64,000 bases of DNA from Sphingobacteriales bacterium. Its GTDB lineage: Bacteria > Bacteroidota > Bacteroidia > Chitinophagales > LD1. How positions within the stretch are numbered: the stretch's first letter is position 1; every line of letters begins with the position of its first letter. Made by a program: the position numbers and the translations under genes. The DNA is taken from NCBI GenBank assembly GCA_018262795.1, contig JADFDM010000005.1:124001-188000 (forward strand), given 5' to 3'. The notes below the pieces were generated by a model. The model made no database searches. It was not told the DNA's origin and saw only the letters and a program-made list of their open reading frames with translations. Below are positions 42,824-52,527 of the stretch, in pieces.

Positions 42824-44185
42824 ATGAGAATACATTTCATTGCGATCGGTGGAGCCGTGATGCACAATCTTGCAATAGTACTTCACCGCAAAGGAAATGA
42901 GGTGAGTGGTTCAGACGATAAAATCAGTGACCCCGCTAAAAGTAATTTGGAGAAGGAAGGGCTATTGCCGGAGACGTTGGGCTTTGAAGCCTCCCGAATA
43001 AGTGCAGATATAGAGGCGGTAATTTTAGGGATGCACGCACGAGAAGATAACCCTGAATTGCAGAAGGCACAGGAGTTGGGGATTAAGATTTTCTCTTTCC
43101 CTGAATACATCTATGAAGTCTCAAAAAACAAACAGCGAGTAGTGATAGCCGGAAGTCACGGGAAAACTTCTATTACTTCTATGGTGATGCACGTGCTAAA
43201 CGAAAGTGGTTTTGAATTTGACTATTTGGTGGGAGCAAAAGTTCCGGGATTTGATACCAGCGTAAAGATTACTGAAGAAGCCCCTATTATTATTTTGGAA
43301 GGGGATGAATATCTAGCTTCTCCCATTAACCGGGAATCGAAGTTTATGTTTTACAAACCCAATGTAGCGCTTATTAGCGGTGTTGCTTGGGATCACATCA
43401 ACGTATTTCCCGATTATGAGGAATATGTAAAGCAGTTTGAGAGATTTGCCTATACGGTGGAAGAGTGGGGCTTTCTCACTTGGTATATGCACGATGCAGA
43501 ACTAAAGCGAATTTTCAATAAATACGATGCTAAAGTACGCACTCGTCCTTATGATACTCCTCCCCATGTTGTAAGAAGAAATGTGACTTACCTGCAAACA
43601 GAATTTGGCGAAATTGCCATTCGAGTTTTTGGTGAACATAACTTGCAAAACATTGCCGGGGCAAAGAATGTATGCAACGAACTGGGAGTATTTGACGAGG
43701 ACTTTTACCGCGCTATTGCTACGTTTGAAGGAGCTGCTAACCGGCTGCAACTAATAGGCAGCAATGAAGCCACTGTTATTTATAAAGATTTTGCCCATTC
43801 CCCTTCAAAACTTCGCGCCACCGTGCAGGCGGTTCACCGGCAGTTTCCTGCCAAACAATTAGTGGCAGTGATGGAATTGCATACTTTCAGCAGTTTGGAC
43901 AGCGATTTCCTGAGTCAATATGAGGGCACTATGGATCAAGCAGAAGTGCCGGTCGTGTATTATGATAGTGAAACGTTTCGGCAAAAGAAAATGCCCGTGT
44001 TAAAAGAAAAATTGGTGAAAGAAGCATTTGCCAATCCGCGATTAAATATTTTTACCGATAAGCAATCGCTGGAACAATTTCTTATGGAACAAAACTGGAG
44101 TGATAAAAATCTGTTGCTGATGACTTCAGGAACCTTTTCGGGAATGGATCTGGAAGTGCTTATCCGTAAAATCTTAAATCAATAA
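42824..44185 (+). CDS. mpl: Mpl-type murein peptide ligase
   Basis: Mur-ligase family enzyme of 453 residues. In peptidoglycan recycling it joins UDP-N-acetylmuramate to L-Ala-D-Glu-meso-diaminopimelate, using ATP in the cytoplasm. The N-terminal UDP-binding domain is MRIHFIAIGGAVMHNLA with VSGSDDKISDP. The ATP-binding loop is VIAGSHGKTSITSMV at about residues 104-118. The central domain holds IILEGDEYLASPINRESKF and SGVAWDHINVFPDY. The C-terminal domain has GAANRLQL and YKDFAHSPSKLRATVQA. The DEYLASPINRESKF region distinguishes Mpl from MurC. It is followed one base later by an exonuclease gene. The start is ATG 42824 with GGGGGAG upstream. Confidence 0.92.
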   Translation: MRIHFIAIGGAVMHNLAIVLHRKGNEVSGSDDKISDPAKSNLEKEGLLPETLGFEASRISADIEAVILGMHAREDNPELQKAQELGIKIFSFPEYIYEVSKNKQRVVIAGSHGKTSITSMVMHVLNESGFEFDYLVGAKVPGFDTSVKITEEAPIIILEGDEYLASPINRESKFMFYKPNVALISGVAWDHINVFPDYEEYVKQFERFAYTVEEWGFLTWYMHDAELKRIFNKYDAKVRTRPYDTPPHVVRRNVTYLQTEFGEIAIRVFGEHNLQNIAGAKNVCNELGVFDEDFYRAIATFEGAANRLQLIGSNEATVIYKDFAHSPSKLRATVQAVHRQFPAKQLVAVMELHTFSSLDSDFLSQYEGTMDQAEVPVVYYDSETFRQKKMPVLKEKLVKEAFANPRLNIFTDKQSLEQFLMEQNWSDKNLLLMTSGTFSGMDLEVLIRKILNQ

Positions 44186-44186
44186 A

Positions 44187-44990
44187 GTGAAAGAACAATT
44201 AGACCTGTTTCACAGCAAAGGAACTACCCACCTTCAACTAAAGCGGCCACTTGCTGTTTTCGATTTGGAAACAACGGGGGTTGATTTTGTAAAAGACCGC
44301 ATTGTAGAAATGAGTGTGGTGATGATTACCCCCGAAGGGGAGAAAACGATTAAAACGTATCGGATAAATCCCACCATTCCTATTCCGATAGAGGCCTCTC
44401 AAATTCACGGCATTTACGATGAGGATGTAATTACCTGCCCTACCTTCAAAGATTTAGCGCAGGAAATTTTTGATTTGCTAAACCCTTGCGATTTAGCCGG
44501 ATTTAACTCTAATCGGTTTGATGTGCCTCTGCTGCTCGAAGAATTTATTAGGGTAGGATTCAGTTTCAGTATTGATAATCGCGCTTTGGTGGACGTGCAC
44601 CGTATTTATACACACTTCGAAAAGCGAACCCTCGAAGCAGCTTATCAGTTCTACTGCGATAAAACATTAGCGAATGCGCACAGTGCTGAAGCCGATGCTT
44701 TGGCTACGTATCAAGTGCTCGAAGCACAACTGGGAAAGTATGATGAATTGCAAAATGATATTCACTTTCTGCACAACTTTACTAACGAGGAAAGGTTTCT
44801 CGACAGCGGCAGACGCTTCGTGTACCTGAGCGGAAAGCCGGCCTTTAACTTTGGTAAATACAAAGGCAAGTACGTAGAAGATGTACTTCGCACCGATCCC
44901 GGATATTACAATTGGATGATGGGAGGAGATTTTGCCCAACATACCAAGCAAAAGCTCATGGAAATGAAGGAAGGATTGAGAAAGAAATAA
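44187..44990 (+). CDS. DnaQ-like 3'-5' exonuclease
   Basis: DEDDh exonuclease of 267 residues, related to the epsilon subunit of DNA polymerase III. The start is GTG at 44187, one base after the mpl stop. Exo I is AVFDLETTGVDF, Exo II is GFNSNRFDVPLL, and Exo III is NAHSAEADALATYQV with the catalytic His. About 80 C-terminal residues (FNFGKYKGKYVEDVL, YYNWMMGGDFAQHTKQ) form an extension seen in many Bacteroidetes homologues. It may be the proofreading subunit or a separate single-strand nuclease; a second copy elsewhere in the genome cannot be excluded. It is probably co-transcribed with mpl. Confidence 0.88.
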   Translation: MKEQLDLFHSKGTTHLQLKRPLAVFDLETTGVDFVKDRIVEMSVVMITPEGEKTIKTYRINPTIPIPIEASQIHGIYDEDVITCPTFKDLAQEIFDLLNPCDLAGFNSNRFDVPLLLEEFIRVGFSFSIDNRALVDVHRIYTHFEKRTLEAAYQFYCDKTLANAHSAEADALATYQVLEAQLGKYDELQNDIHFLHNFTNEERFLDSGRRFVYLSGKPAFNFGKYKGKYVEDVLRTDPGYYNWMMGGDFAQHTKQKLMEMKEGLRKK

Positions 44991-45027
44991 AAAATCTAAA
45001 AAGTGTTTTTCAAAAGAGGGCATCCTT

Positions 45028-45035
45028 TACATTTG
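45028..45035 (+). promoter_or_regulatory. -7 box for the polyprenol-phosphate glycosyltransferase gene
   Basis: TACATTTG matches TAnnTTTG perfectly, 30 bases before the TTG start at 45066. A T-rich patch about 19 bases upstream could serve as the -33 region. Confidence 0.5.
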
Positions 45036-45065
45036 CGCTCCTTTTATCCAAACTGAATTTAATTC

Positions 45066-45803
45066 TTGAGAAGCGACAGCCTGATTATTATTCCTACTTA
45101 CAATGAACTTGGCAACATTGAAAATATGGTGCGTAAAGTTTTTTCGCTGCCCAAAGTTTTCCATTTGCTCATTATTGACGATGGCTCTCCCGATGGAACG
45201 GCAGCAAAGGTCATCGCTTTGCAACAGGAGTTTTCAGATAAACTGTTTTTGATTGAACGTAGCGGGAAACAAGGTTTGGGTACTGCTTATATAGCGGGTT
45301 TTAAATGGGCACTTGAAAGAGAGTATGAGTATATTTTTGAAATGGATTGTGACTTTAGCCACCACCCGGATGATCTCACTCGCTTGTATGCGGAATGCTC
45401 TGAAGAAGGCTACGATCTCGCTATCGGCTCGCGCTATGTAGAGGGAGGAGGTTTTGTGAATTGGCCGAAGGACCGAATTTGGATTTCGCGCTTAGCTTCT
45501 TGGTATGTAAATCTGGTTACATGGATCGGTATTCGCGATGCTACTGCGGGTTTCGTTTGCTACAAGCGGAAAGTGCTGGAAACTATTGATTTGGATAAAA
45601 TACGCTTTGTGGGCTATGCCTTCCAAATAGAAATGAAATTTGCTGCAAAAAAACTCGGCTTTCGAGTTAAAGAGATTCCCATCATCTTCACCGAAAGAGT
45701 AGAAGGAGTGTCAAAGATGAGTAAGAATATTATCAAAGAAGGAATCGTTGGCGTGCTAAAGATTCAATGGTACAGCTTCTTTCACAGCTATAGAAAATCC
45801 TGA
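45066..45803 (+). CDS. Polyprenol monophosphomannose synthase-like glycosyltransferase (GT2)
   Basis: Family 2 glycosyltransferase of 245 residues, close to Dpm1/Ppm1-type enzymes that move mannose (or another sugar) from a nucleotide sugar to polyprenyl phosphate at the inner membrane. The GT-A fold motifs are IIIPTYNELGNIENMV, LLIIDDGSPDGTA, the metal-binding FEMDCDFSHHPDD and AIGSRYVEGGGFVNW. RDATAGFVCYKR and the C-terminal FTERVEGVSKMS are typical of this subgroup. No transmembrane extension is fused, so it is the single-domain form. The start is TTG at 45066; no in-frame ATG lies before the PTYNE motif. Confidence 0.88.
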   Translation: MRSDSLIIIPTYNELGNIENMVRKVFSLPKVFHLLIIDDGSPDGTAAKVIALQQEFSDKLFLIERSGKQGLGTAYIAGFKWALEREYEYIFEMDCDFSHHPDDLTRLYAECSEEGYDLAIGSRYVEGGGFVNWPKDRIWISRLASWYVNLVTWIGIRDATAGFVCYKRKVLETIDLDKIRFVGYAFQIEMKFAAKKLGFRVKEIPIIFTERVEGVSKMSKNIIKEGIVGVLKIQWYSFFHSYRKS

Positions 45804-45854
45804 CTACCCTCTCCATAAGGTAACATCCCTGCTTCTATTCCGTATAGTTTTATT

Positions 45855-46682
45855 ATGAATCGTTGCAGCAGCTTATTTCGTTGCCTTTTTATAGCATTTC
45901 TGCTATGCTTCTCCATGAGTGCCCATACGCAAGAAACTACAGCACCCAATGCCGGTGCTGTTTTTAAAACGGCATATAAAGCCTACGTACTGGGGATTTA
46001 TGACGATGCTATCCGCAATTTCAACTTGGCCATTTCAATGGACCCGAGCCGACATTACTTTTATTACAACCGAGGAATGACTTATAAGGCGATGGGGCAA
46101 AAGGATATGGCTATGGCTGATTTTCAAAAGTCGAACGCCCTTCGCCAAACGGCCGAATGTTATTACCAAATAGGATTGATCAAGTACGAAAGAAATGACT
46201 ACAAAGGGGCAAAGGAAGATTTTGAGAGTGCGAAAATGATGAAGGATGATATTGAGCGCTTGAACTTTTGTCTCGGAATGATTTATTACCGTTACGAGGA
46301 TTATGCCGATGCGCTGAAGTGTTTTCAGGATTATACTTTCCGGATAAAAGATCAGGCCGATGCCTATTACTATCGCGGCATGAGCGAAGCCAAACTGGGC
46401 GAATACCAACAGGCTATTGCCAGCTTTAAATTTGCGCTCCGCTACAAAGACCGCGACTGGATTTACTACTATAAAATGTATGAGTTCTACATGGCTTTAG
46501 GCGATAAGCAAAATGCACTCAATAGTATTTCAATGGTGATTGAGATAGGCGAAACCAAAGTAGAGCATTACAAAAAGCGCGCTGAACTTTATAAGGAATT
46601 AGGCCTCGGCTTCAAATACGATGAGGACATCAAGTCTATCGAAAAACTCGGCATGGAAACGGCTGCTGTAAAAGGCTCATAG
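45855..46682 (+). CDS. Secreted TPR-repeat protein
   Basis: Protein of 275 residues with a signal peptide (about 1-25, ending SAHTQ) and five to six tetratricopeptide repeats. Units include AYVLGIYDDAIRNFNLAISM, RGMTYKAMGQKDMAMADFQK, IGLIKYERNDYKGAKEDFE, CLGMIYYRYEDYADALKCFQ and RGMSEAKLGEYQQAIASFKF. It probably acts in the periplasm as a protein-binding scaffold; the partner is unknown. Its end overlaps by six bases the convergently transcribed gene. A promoter-like TATAGTTTTA lies directly before the ATG, so the leader may be very short. Confidence 0.82.
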   Translation: MNRCSSLFRCLFIAFLLCFSMSAHTQETTAPNAGAVFKTAYKAYVLGIYDDAIRNFNLAISMDPSRHYFYYNRGMTYKAMGQKDMAMADFQKSNALRQTAECYYQIGLIKYERNDYKGAKEDFESAKMMKDDIERLNFCLGMIYYRYEDYADALKCFQDYTFRIKDQADAYYYRGMSEAKLGEYQQAIASFKFALRYKDRDWIYYYKMYEFYMALGDKQNALNSISMVIEIGETKVEHYKKRAELYKELGLGFKYDEDIKSIEKLGMETAAVKGS

Positions 46683-49427
46683 TTTCATCAACTTGCTCAC
46701 CATTATTTTCTTCCCCGCGTTTATTCGCACCAGGTATGCTCCTTTAGCACATTCATTCCCTTGTGCATTCCTTCCATCCCATTCTACTGAAGGCACTTGG
46801 CTCAAGAAACGGGCTACCTTCTTTCCCTGCAAATCAAAAATTTCAATCACCGTTTTTTCATTCTTTCCTTCCCAAGTTATTCTCACCCGGTCGGTGAAAG
46901 GATTGGGAGAACAATGTATGTTATCTTGCTCCTTCGGTGAGCGAATGGCAGACGAGTTAAATATTTTGTTGGAATACATGCCGTTGCCATGAGTCGCCAC
47001 CACTATGTTGCCATCGAAAGTGCGGGAGGTAATCATGTTAATCACCACATTGCCGATGTTGTTGGCGCCTTCTTGCGACCAAACCGTATTGCTTCCGTTT
47101 AGCTGTTCGGTGGAGAACAGACCGACACTGGTTCCTACATAATATTTCAGATTGTTTCCATCGTTGTAAATATGTGCCCAGTTCACAGAAGGTCCGTTTC
47201 CACTTCCATCGGGATTTTCCTCTAAGTTTCCGCTCACATCGGCCCATGTAGCACCGGCATCTTCTGAATAGAAAATACTTCTGACTCCGTAATTGGAAAA
47301 AGTTACCATTACATGGTTGTGGTTTAGCCGATCGCTTTCGATACAACTCACATAAGCTCCCGCAGGAAACTGAGCGGAAACTAAGCCTACCAAGGAAGCC
47401 GTATCATTAGTGCGGCAACTGTCCACCCGATATACTTGCCCTCTATCGGTGCCCAAATACAAAATGTTGGTGTTCTCTTCGCTGATGTCGAGGGTGGAAT
47501 AGGTGGGTGAATTGAGAGAAATGCCAGTCGTGGTTCTGTTCAGCTTGGTCCATCCTTGCGAGATGGAGTTGTATTCATTGCCGGTAAGGGGTATGGCGCT
47601 CAGGGAGTCGTTTCGCCAAATGGTTCTGCCTCCGCACAAATACATCTCATTGTCATCCAGCGGATCGAGTATAAACGGAGTAATAAAAGAATAGTTAGCA
47701 CCCCCTGTTGGGTCTATCCGCGAAAGATTATTGATGGTTCCGTTATCGCTGATGTCAAACTTAAATACTTTGCCCGTTTGCCAACTCATGTAGTAATTGC
47801 TTCGCTGATGTGCAATGGCACAGTAAGCTCCATCGCCATAAAATACTTTCTGCCAGTCCTGATTATAATCGAGCGTATTGGTAAAATAACTTCCGTTATC
47901 CTGCAATCCTCCTATAATTATTTCACTGTTGGTGTGGCCCGGCTCCATAGCGCAGGAATAAAATTGTCCCGTGTTGTAGCCGTTGTTCATCAACTCCCAT
48001 TGCACCGGTGTGGCCACAATGTTGTTGGTTTTCATCAAGCCGCCATCATTCGAAGAGAAGGCTACGTTGGTATTGGAGGGAAGAAATAACAAGCGGTGCT
48101 GGTCGGGGTGATGATTTGGATACACGTAATTGCTGAACTGACTCGTGTCGCACTGGTAGCCTCCTATCCAGTCATAAGCCGGGGTGCTGAAGCCATCGAA
48201 CGAACGATAAATGTTAGTGCCTCCCAGAAATACTAAGTTGGGGTCGGTGGGGTGTACCACGAAATACATATCGTAGGAAGTTTGTGAACTGTATTTACGA
48301 AAGTCGAAAGTGTAAAAGCCCAAGCAGTGATCATCGGGAATATTGGCGGTTCGGTTTTGCCATTGTCCACCGGCTCCCGTTCCATCTCCCGAAAGGTATT
48401 GATAATGCCAAAGTGCATGATTGGTGCTGCCGGTGGCGGGCGCATCGGCAATAAAGTAAACCTGCGATTCATCGCTGGGGGCAATTCCTATTTCAATTCT
48501 GCGGTACGTGGTGGAGAAACCCGCAGGGGTAATTTTTGTCCAGTTAATGCCATCGGTACTTCTCCAAATTCCCTTGCTCGGGGTTTCGCTGCTGATGGTG
48601 GCATATAACACTCCGGTGCTGGTAATGGCCAAGTCGGTGTATTGGCTTATTTGGGTGATGGAAGTATCTAAGCCTAATACGGCTGCCCAAGTGGTACCAC
48701 CATTGGCACTTCTCCAAATACCATTCACGGTAGCGGCATACACTTCATCCTCGGTGGTGTTGGAGGCATCGGTGACCATCTCCCACACAAAATCAAAATC
48801 TCTAGTTTGATAAAGAGTTGTGGGAGTATTAGAAACGGTGGAGGGAAGTTGTGCCCAACTAAGCCCTCCATCGGTGGACTTAAAAATACCATCCCCGCTA
48901 AACTGGGACGAAAAGCCGGCTGCGTTCACAATGCCGTATTGCTCCCCGGTGCCGTAATACCACACGTTCGTTTTTCCGCTGCGCTTGTCCTGTGCTACGC
49001 AAGTCACAGAATGTAATTGCTGAGGCTGTGTAGTGGTCACAAAATGATTGCCGCCATCGGTACTGCGCCACATGCCACCGCTTACCTGTCCGGCCAGAAT
49101 TATATTTTCATCCGTCACATCTAAGGCAAGGGCGCGGGTGCGACCTCCTAAATTGTAAGGCCCTCTGTTTTGCCAATTGGTGCTGCGCGCATTATTGCTC
49201 ACTCGTGGTAATGTGGCGGCAAAGGCCAACTCCCGCTGGCGCATATCCTTTGGCAACTCTCCGGTAAACGGATTGCGCTGCCGGATAAAAGTGCGGGAAA
49301 CATGCTCCCCCGATTCTTCATTCGCATATAAACTTCTCTCTGTTTTGGGTTGTGGATATTGGAAACGCGATATGGCGAACATAATACCTGCGGCCAGCAA
49401 CAAGCTAAGAACAAATTGATTTTTCAT
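46677..49427 (-). CDS. Sortilin/BNR-propeller T9SS cargo protein
   Basis: Exported protein of 916 residues. The N-terminal membrane-spanning or signal segment is about residues 5-20. Most of the protein is beta propeller of the Vps10/BNR (Asp-box) type. Examples are SGGMWRSTDGGNHFV, GDGIFKSTDGGLSW, NGIWRSANGGTTWA, KGIWRSTDGINWTK and SIFYSEDAGATWADV. These folds occur in glycosidases such as GH74 and in Bacteroidetes surface proteins of unknown role; no catalytic pair can be assigned. The last ~80 residues (CSPNPFTDRVRITWEG, GAYLVRINAGKK) are a type A T9SS C-terminal domain, so it should pass through the T9SS. Candidate -7 sequence TATCTTAG lies about 20 bases before the start. Confidence 0.85.
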   Translation of the reverse strand: MKNQFVLSLLLAAGIMFAISRFQYPQPKTERSLYANEESGEHVSRTFIRQRNPFTGELPKDMRQRELAFAATLPRVSNNARSTNWQNRGPYNLGGRTRALALDVTDENIILAGQVSGGMWRSTDGGNHFVTTTQPQQLHSVTCVAQDKRSGKTNVWYYGTGEQYGIVNAAGFSSQFSGDGIFKSTDGGLSWAQLPSTVSNTPTTLYQTRDFDFVWEMVTDASNTTEDEVYAATVNGIWRSANGGTTWAAVLGLDTSITQISQYTDLAITSTGVLYATISSETPSKGIWRSTDGINWTKITPAGFSTTYRRIEIGIAPSDESQVYFIADAPATGSTNHALWHYQYLSGDGTGAGGQWQNRTANIPDDHCLGFYTFDFRKYSSQTSYDMYFVVHPTDPNLVFLGGTNIYRSFDGFSTPAYDWIGGYQCDTSQFSNYVYPNHHPDQHRLLFLPSNTNVAFSSNDGGLMKTNNIVATPVQWELMNNGYNTGQFYSCAMEPGHTNSEIIIGGLQDNGSYFTNTLDYNQDWQKVFYGDGAYCAIAHQRSNYYMSWQTGKVFKFDISDNGTINNLSRIDPTGGANYSFITPFILDPLDDNEMYLCGGRTIWRNDSLSAIPLTGNEYNSISQGWTKLNRTTTGISLNSPTYSTLDISEENTNILYLGTDRGQVYRVDSCRTNDTASLVGLVSAQFPAGAYVSCIESDRLNHNHVMVTFSNYGVRSIFYSEDAGATWADVSGNLEENPDGSGNGPSVNWAHIYNDGNNLKYYVGTSVGLFSTEQLNGSNTVWSQEGANNIGNVVINMITSRTFDGNIVVATHGNGMYSNKIFNSSAIRSPKEQDNIHCSPNPFTDRVRITWEGKNEKTVIEIFDLQGKKVARFLSQVPSVEWDGRNAQGNECAKGAYLVRINAGKKIMVSKLMKL

Positions 49428-49513
49428 GTAGCGAAATGTTTGGCGCTAAGATATAAAAACGAGCAGGTGATAATCGGCAGCATAGCGGCAAAACCCTTCT
49501 GCCCTTACAAATT

Positions 49514-50773
49514 TCAATAGCCGTATTTCTCTTTCCAACACTTTCGCAAATAGTTGCGAATTTCATTCTCGCGGGCATTGCTTCCCGGCTCATAAAATTT
49601 CGTTCCCTTTATTTTTTCGGGGAGCAATTCTAAGTTCACAAAATTGCCTTCGTACTGGTGAGCATATTTGTAATCCTTTCCGTATTGAAGGTTTTTCATC
49701 AGTTGGGTAGGCGCATTGCGAATAGCGAGCGGAACCGATAGATCGCCCGTTTTTCGCACCGCTTCTTGGGCCGCTCTAATGGCTGTGTAAGCGCTGTTGC
49801 TCTTAGGCGAAGTGGCTAAGTAAATGGTGGTTTGCGAAAGAATTAAATCACATTCGGGGTAGCCAATCATCGTAACGGCCTGAAAGCAGGAAGTAGCCAA
49901 CAACAGTGCATTCGGGTTGGCATTGCCAATGTCCTCACTGGCTAATATCAACATTCTGCGAGCAATAAATTTCGGGTCTTCGCCTCCTTCTATCATTCGC
50001 GCCAGATAATACACTGCGGCATTGGGGTCAGAGCCGCGTATAGATTTGATAAAGGCCGAAACAATATCGTAATGCTGCTCTCCACTTTTATCGTATATCG
50101 CCATCTTCTGCTGAATCACTTGCTCTACCAAAGCATTATGGATGGTCAGCTTTCCTTCCTTGCTCGTGTTGCTCACTAATTCCAACACGTTCAGCAACTT
50201 TCGAGCATCGCCTCCCGAGTATTTCAGCAAGGCTTCCGATTCCGCTATCTCTATATTTTTTGCCGCCAACACTTCATCCTTTGCCAAGGCGCGCTGTAAT
50301 AACTCTGCCAAGTCGTGCTGCTCCAAAGATTTCAGCACATAAACCTGACAGCGGGAGAGGAGGGCCGAGATCACTTCGAAGGAAGGGTTTTCGGTAGTGG
50401 CGCCAAACAGAATAATACTTCCGCGCTCCACCGCGCCCAGCAAAGCATCCTGCTGTGCTTTATTAAACCGATGAATCTCATCAATAAACAAAATTGACTT
50501 TCCTTTTTCCTCTGCTTCTTCAATCACTCGCCTCACTTCTTTCACCCCACTGTCAATAGCGCTCAATTGATAAAACGGAAGGTGAATCTGTTCGGCAATA
50601 AACCGAGCCAGCGAAGTTTTGCCCACCCCCGGAGGCCCCCAGAAAATAATGGAAGGTATATTGCCCGATTCAATCAGTTGGCGAAGCACCTTGCCCGCCC
50701 CCAATAAATGTTGCTGCCCTACAAATTCATCAATAGTTTTAGGGCGCAGTCGTTCGGGAAGTGGAGGTAGCAT
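49514..50773 (-). CDS. rarA: Replication-associated recombination protein RarA (MgsA)
   Basis: Clamp-loader-like AAA+ ATPase of 419 residues that acts at stalled replication forks. The N-terminus [20 protein letters not shown] is characteristic. Walker A is [15 protein letters not shown] at about residues 44-58, and Walker B is [19 protein letters not shown]. Sensor 1 is [13 protein letters not shown] and sensor 2 is [14 protein letters not shown]. The C-terminal tetramerisation domain contains [33 protein letters not shown] and [19 protein letters not shown]. Length is standard. It is divergent from the tandem-repeat array that fills the region beyond its start. Confidence 0.94.
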   Translation of the reverse strand: MLPPLPERLRPKTIDEFVGQQHLLGAGKVLRQLIESGNIPSIIFWGPPGVGKTSLARFIAEQIHLPFYQLSAIDSGVKEVRRVIEEAEEKGKSILFIDEIHRFNKAQQDALLGAVERGSIILFGATTENPSFEVISALLSRCQVYVLKSLEQHDLAELLQRALAKDEVLAAKNIEIAESEALLKYSGGDARKLLNVLELVSNTSKEGKLTIHNALVEQVIQQKMAIYDKSGEQHYDIVSAFIKSIRGSDPNAAVYYLARMIEGGEDPKFIARRMLILASEDIGNANPNALLLATSCFQAVTMIGYPECDLILSQTTIYLATSPKSNSAYTAIRAAQEAVRKTGDLSVPLAIRNAPTQLMKNLQYGKDYKYAHQYEGNFVNLELLPEKIKGTKFYEPGSNARENEIRNYLRKCWKEKYGY

Positions 50774-51046
50774 AAATACAGGGTTTACAAAGTGAAGTTG
50801 AAAAAAAATCGGAATCGTTCATCCATATTCATGCAATAGTTAATAGACAAATAGCACTGGAAAGAAGAGATGGCACCTTGCTGTACCTTCTTTCGCCTAA
50901 AACTTTTGCACCACGTGTGTTCGTTCGGAGCTAAATCAGTTGCCGGTTGTGAGTTGCCGGTTGTCGCGAAAAGTTGCCGATTGCGAATTGCGATATTCGT
51001 TTCTTCTGATGTGCGAATGCAGCGGGAGAAATAGCGGAGGTTTCTT
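50774..51046. other. Gap between rarA and the tandem array
   Basis: No gene is seen. It should hold the rarA promoter on the minus strand (TCACTTTG, seven of eight -7 bases, near 50790). It also has a short direct repeat GTTGCCGGTTGT at 50939 and 50953, with a degenerate third copy near 50973. Rightward, AACTTTTG near 50901 is one base from a -7 box facing the array. Confidence 0.4.
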
Positions 51047-52477
51047 GTTCAGACCTTATAGATTTTTAAAACCTATAAGGTCTTTCCTTCACCAAAGATT
51101 TCCCCCAATGCCAATGTCTGTGTCCTCACAGACATTCGTCAGCGATAAAGCATGTCTGTGGGATCACGAATGCGGACGGAGAAACAAAAGATGAAAGCTA
51201 ATCGATGTAATTGATAAATTTATCCATCGCAGATTTCCCTGCTCAATTTTATCATTCAGTCGAGCATTTAAAGAGCCTACAGTTTCGTTTTTTACAGGAG
51301 CCGATGCGGAACTCGTTGCGTGCATAACTGTTTGGCACATGTTCAGACCTTATAGGTTTTAAAAACCTATAAGGTCTTTCCCTAACCAAAGAGTACCCCC
51401 AATGCCAATGTCTGTGTCCTCACAGACATTCGTCAGCGATAAAGCATGTCTGTGGGATCACGAATGCGGACGGAGAAACAAAAGATGAAAGCTAATCGAT
51501 GTAATTGATAAATTTATCCATCGCAGATTTCCCTGCTCAATTTTATCATTCAGTCGAGCATTTAAAGAGCCTACAGTTTCGTTTTTTACAGGAGCCGATG
51601 CGGAACTCGTTGCGTGCATAACTGTTTGGCACATGTTCAGACCTTATAGGTTTTAAAAACCTATAAGGTCTTTCCCTAACCAAAGAGTACCCCCAATGCC
51701 AATGTCTGTGTCCTCACAGACATTCGTCAGCGATAAAGCACGTCTGTGGGATCACGAATGCGGACGGAGAAACAAAAGATGATAGCTAATAGATGTAATT
51801 GATAAATTTATCCATCACAAATTCTCCTGCTCAATTTTATCATTCAGTCGGACGTTTCAAGAGCCTACACGTTTGTTTTCTACAGGAGCCGATGCGGAAC
51901 TTGTTACGGTCGTAACTGTTTGGCACACGTTCAGACCTTATAGGTTTTTAAAACCTATAAGGTCTTTCCTTCACCAAAGATTTCCCCCAATGCCAATGTC
52001 TGTGTCCTCACAGATATTCGTCAGCGATAAAGCACGTCTGTGGGATCACGAATGCGGACGGAGAAACAAAAGATGATAGCTAATAGATGTAATTGATAAA
52101 TTTATCCATCACAAATTCTCCTGCTCAATTTTATCATTCAGTCGGACGTTTCAAGAGCCTACACGTTTGTTTTCTACAGGAGCCGATGCGGAACTTGTTA
52201 CGGTCGTAACTGTTTGGCACACGTTCAGACCTTATAGGTTTTTAAAACCTATAAGGTCTTTCCTTCACCAAAGATTTCCCCCAATGCCAATGTCTGTGTC
52301 CTCACAGATATTCGTCTGCAATGAGATGCAACTGTGAAGACACAGACGCGGGCGGAGGTTTTTAAAACCGATAAGGTCTTTCCTTAACCACAAAGTTCCC
52401 CCAATGCCAATGTCTGTGTCCTTACAGACATTCGTCTGCAATGAGGCGCATCTGTGAAAACACAGGCGCGGGCGACA
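51047..52477. repeat. Tandem array: four 294-bp units plus two ~120-bp units
   Basis: GTTCAGACCTTATAG recurs at 51047, 51341, 51635, 51929 and 52223, an exact 294-base period. Each unit starts with a palindrome (arms AGACCTTATAGG and CCTATAAGGTCT) and then has a perfect hairpin AATGTCTGTG-TCCT-CACAGACATT (one arm base altered in units 4 and 5). After this come another TGTCTGTG, the AT-rich palindrome GATAAATTTATC, and a ~120-base tail. The unit starting at 52223 changes at about 52311 to a different short tail (CGCGGGCG end), and one more short unit follows from about 52355. No frame stays open through a long unit, so it is not a repeat protein. It lacks the short spacers of a CRISPR. Function unknown. 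Confidence 0.9.
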
Positions 52478-52527
52478 AAGACGAAACACTGCTGCCGCTG
52501 CCCCGATACATTAAATATTCATGGTGC

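Noticed and set aside
50940-51194. 84-residue protein and a similar 67-residue one at 51873-52076 encoded in the repeats
   Set aside because: Both start in unrelated flanks and merely read the repeat head; stops follow within the same unit and the composition is not protein-like.
51047-52477. CRISPR array
   Set aside because: The period is 294 bases with near-identical units; there are no short repeats with unique spacers and no cas genes.
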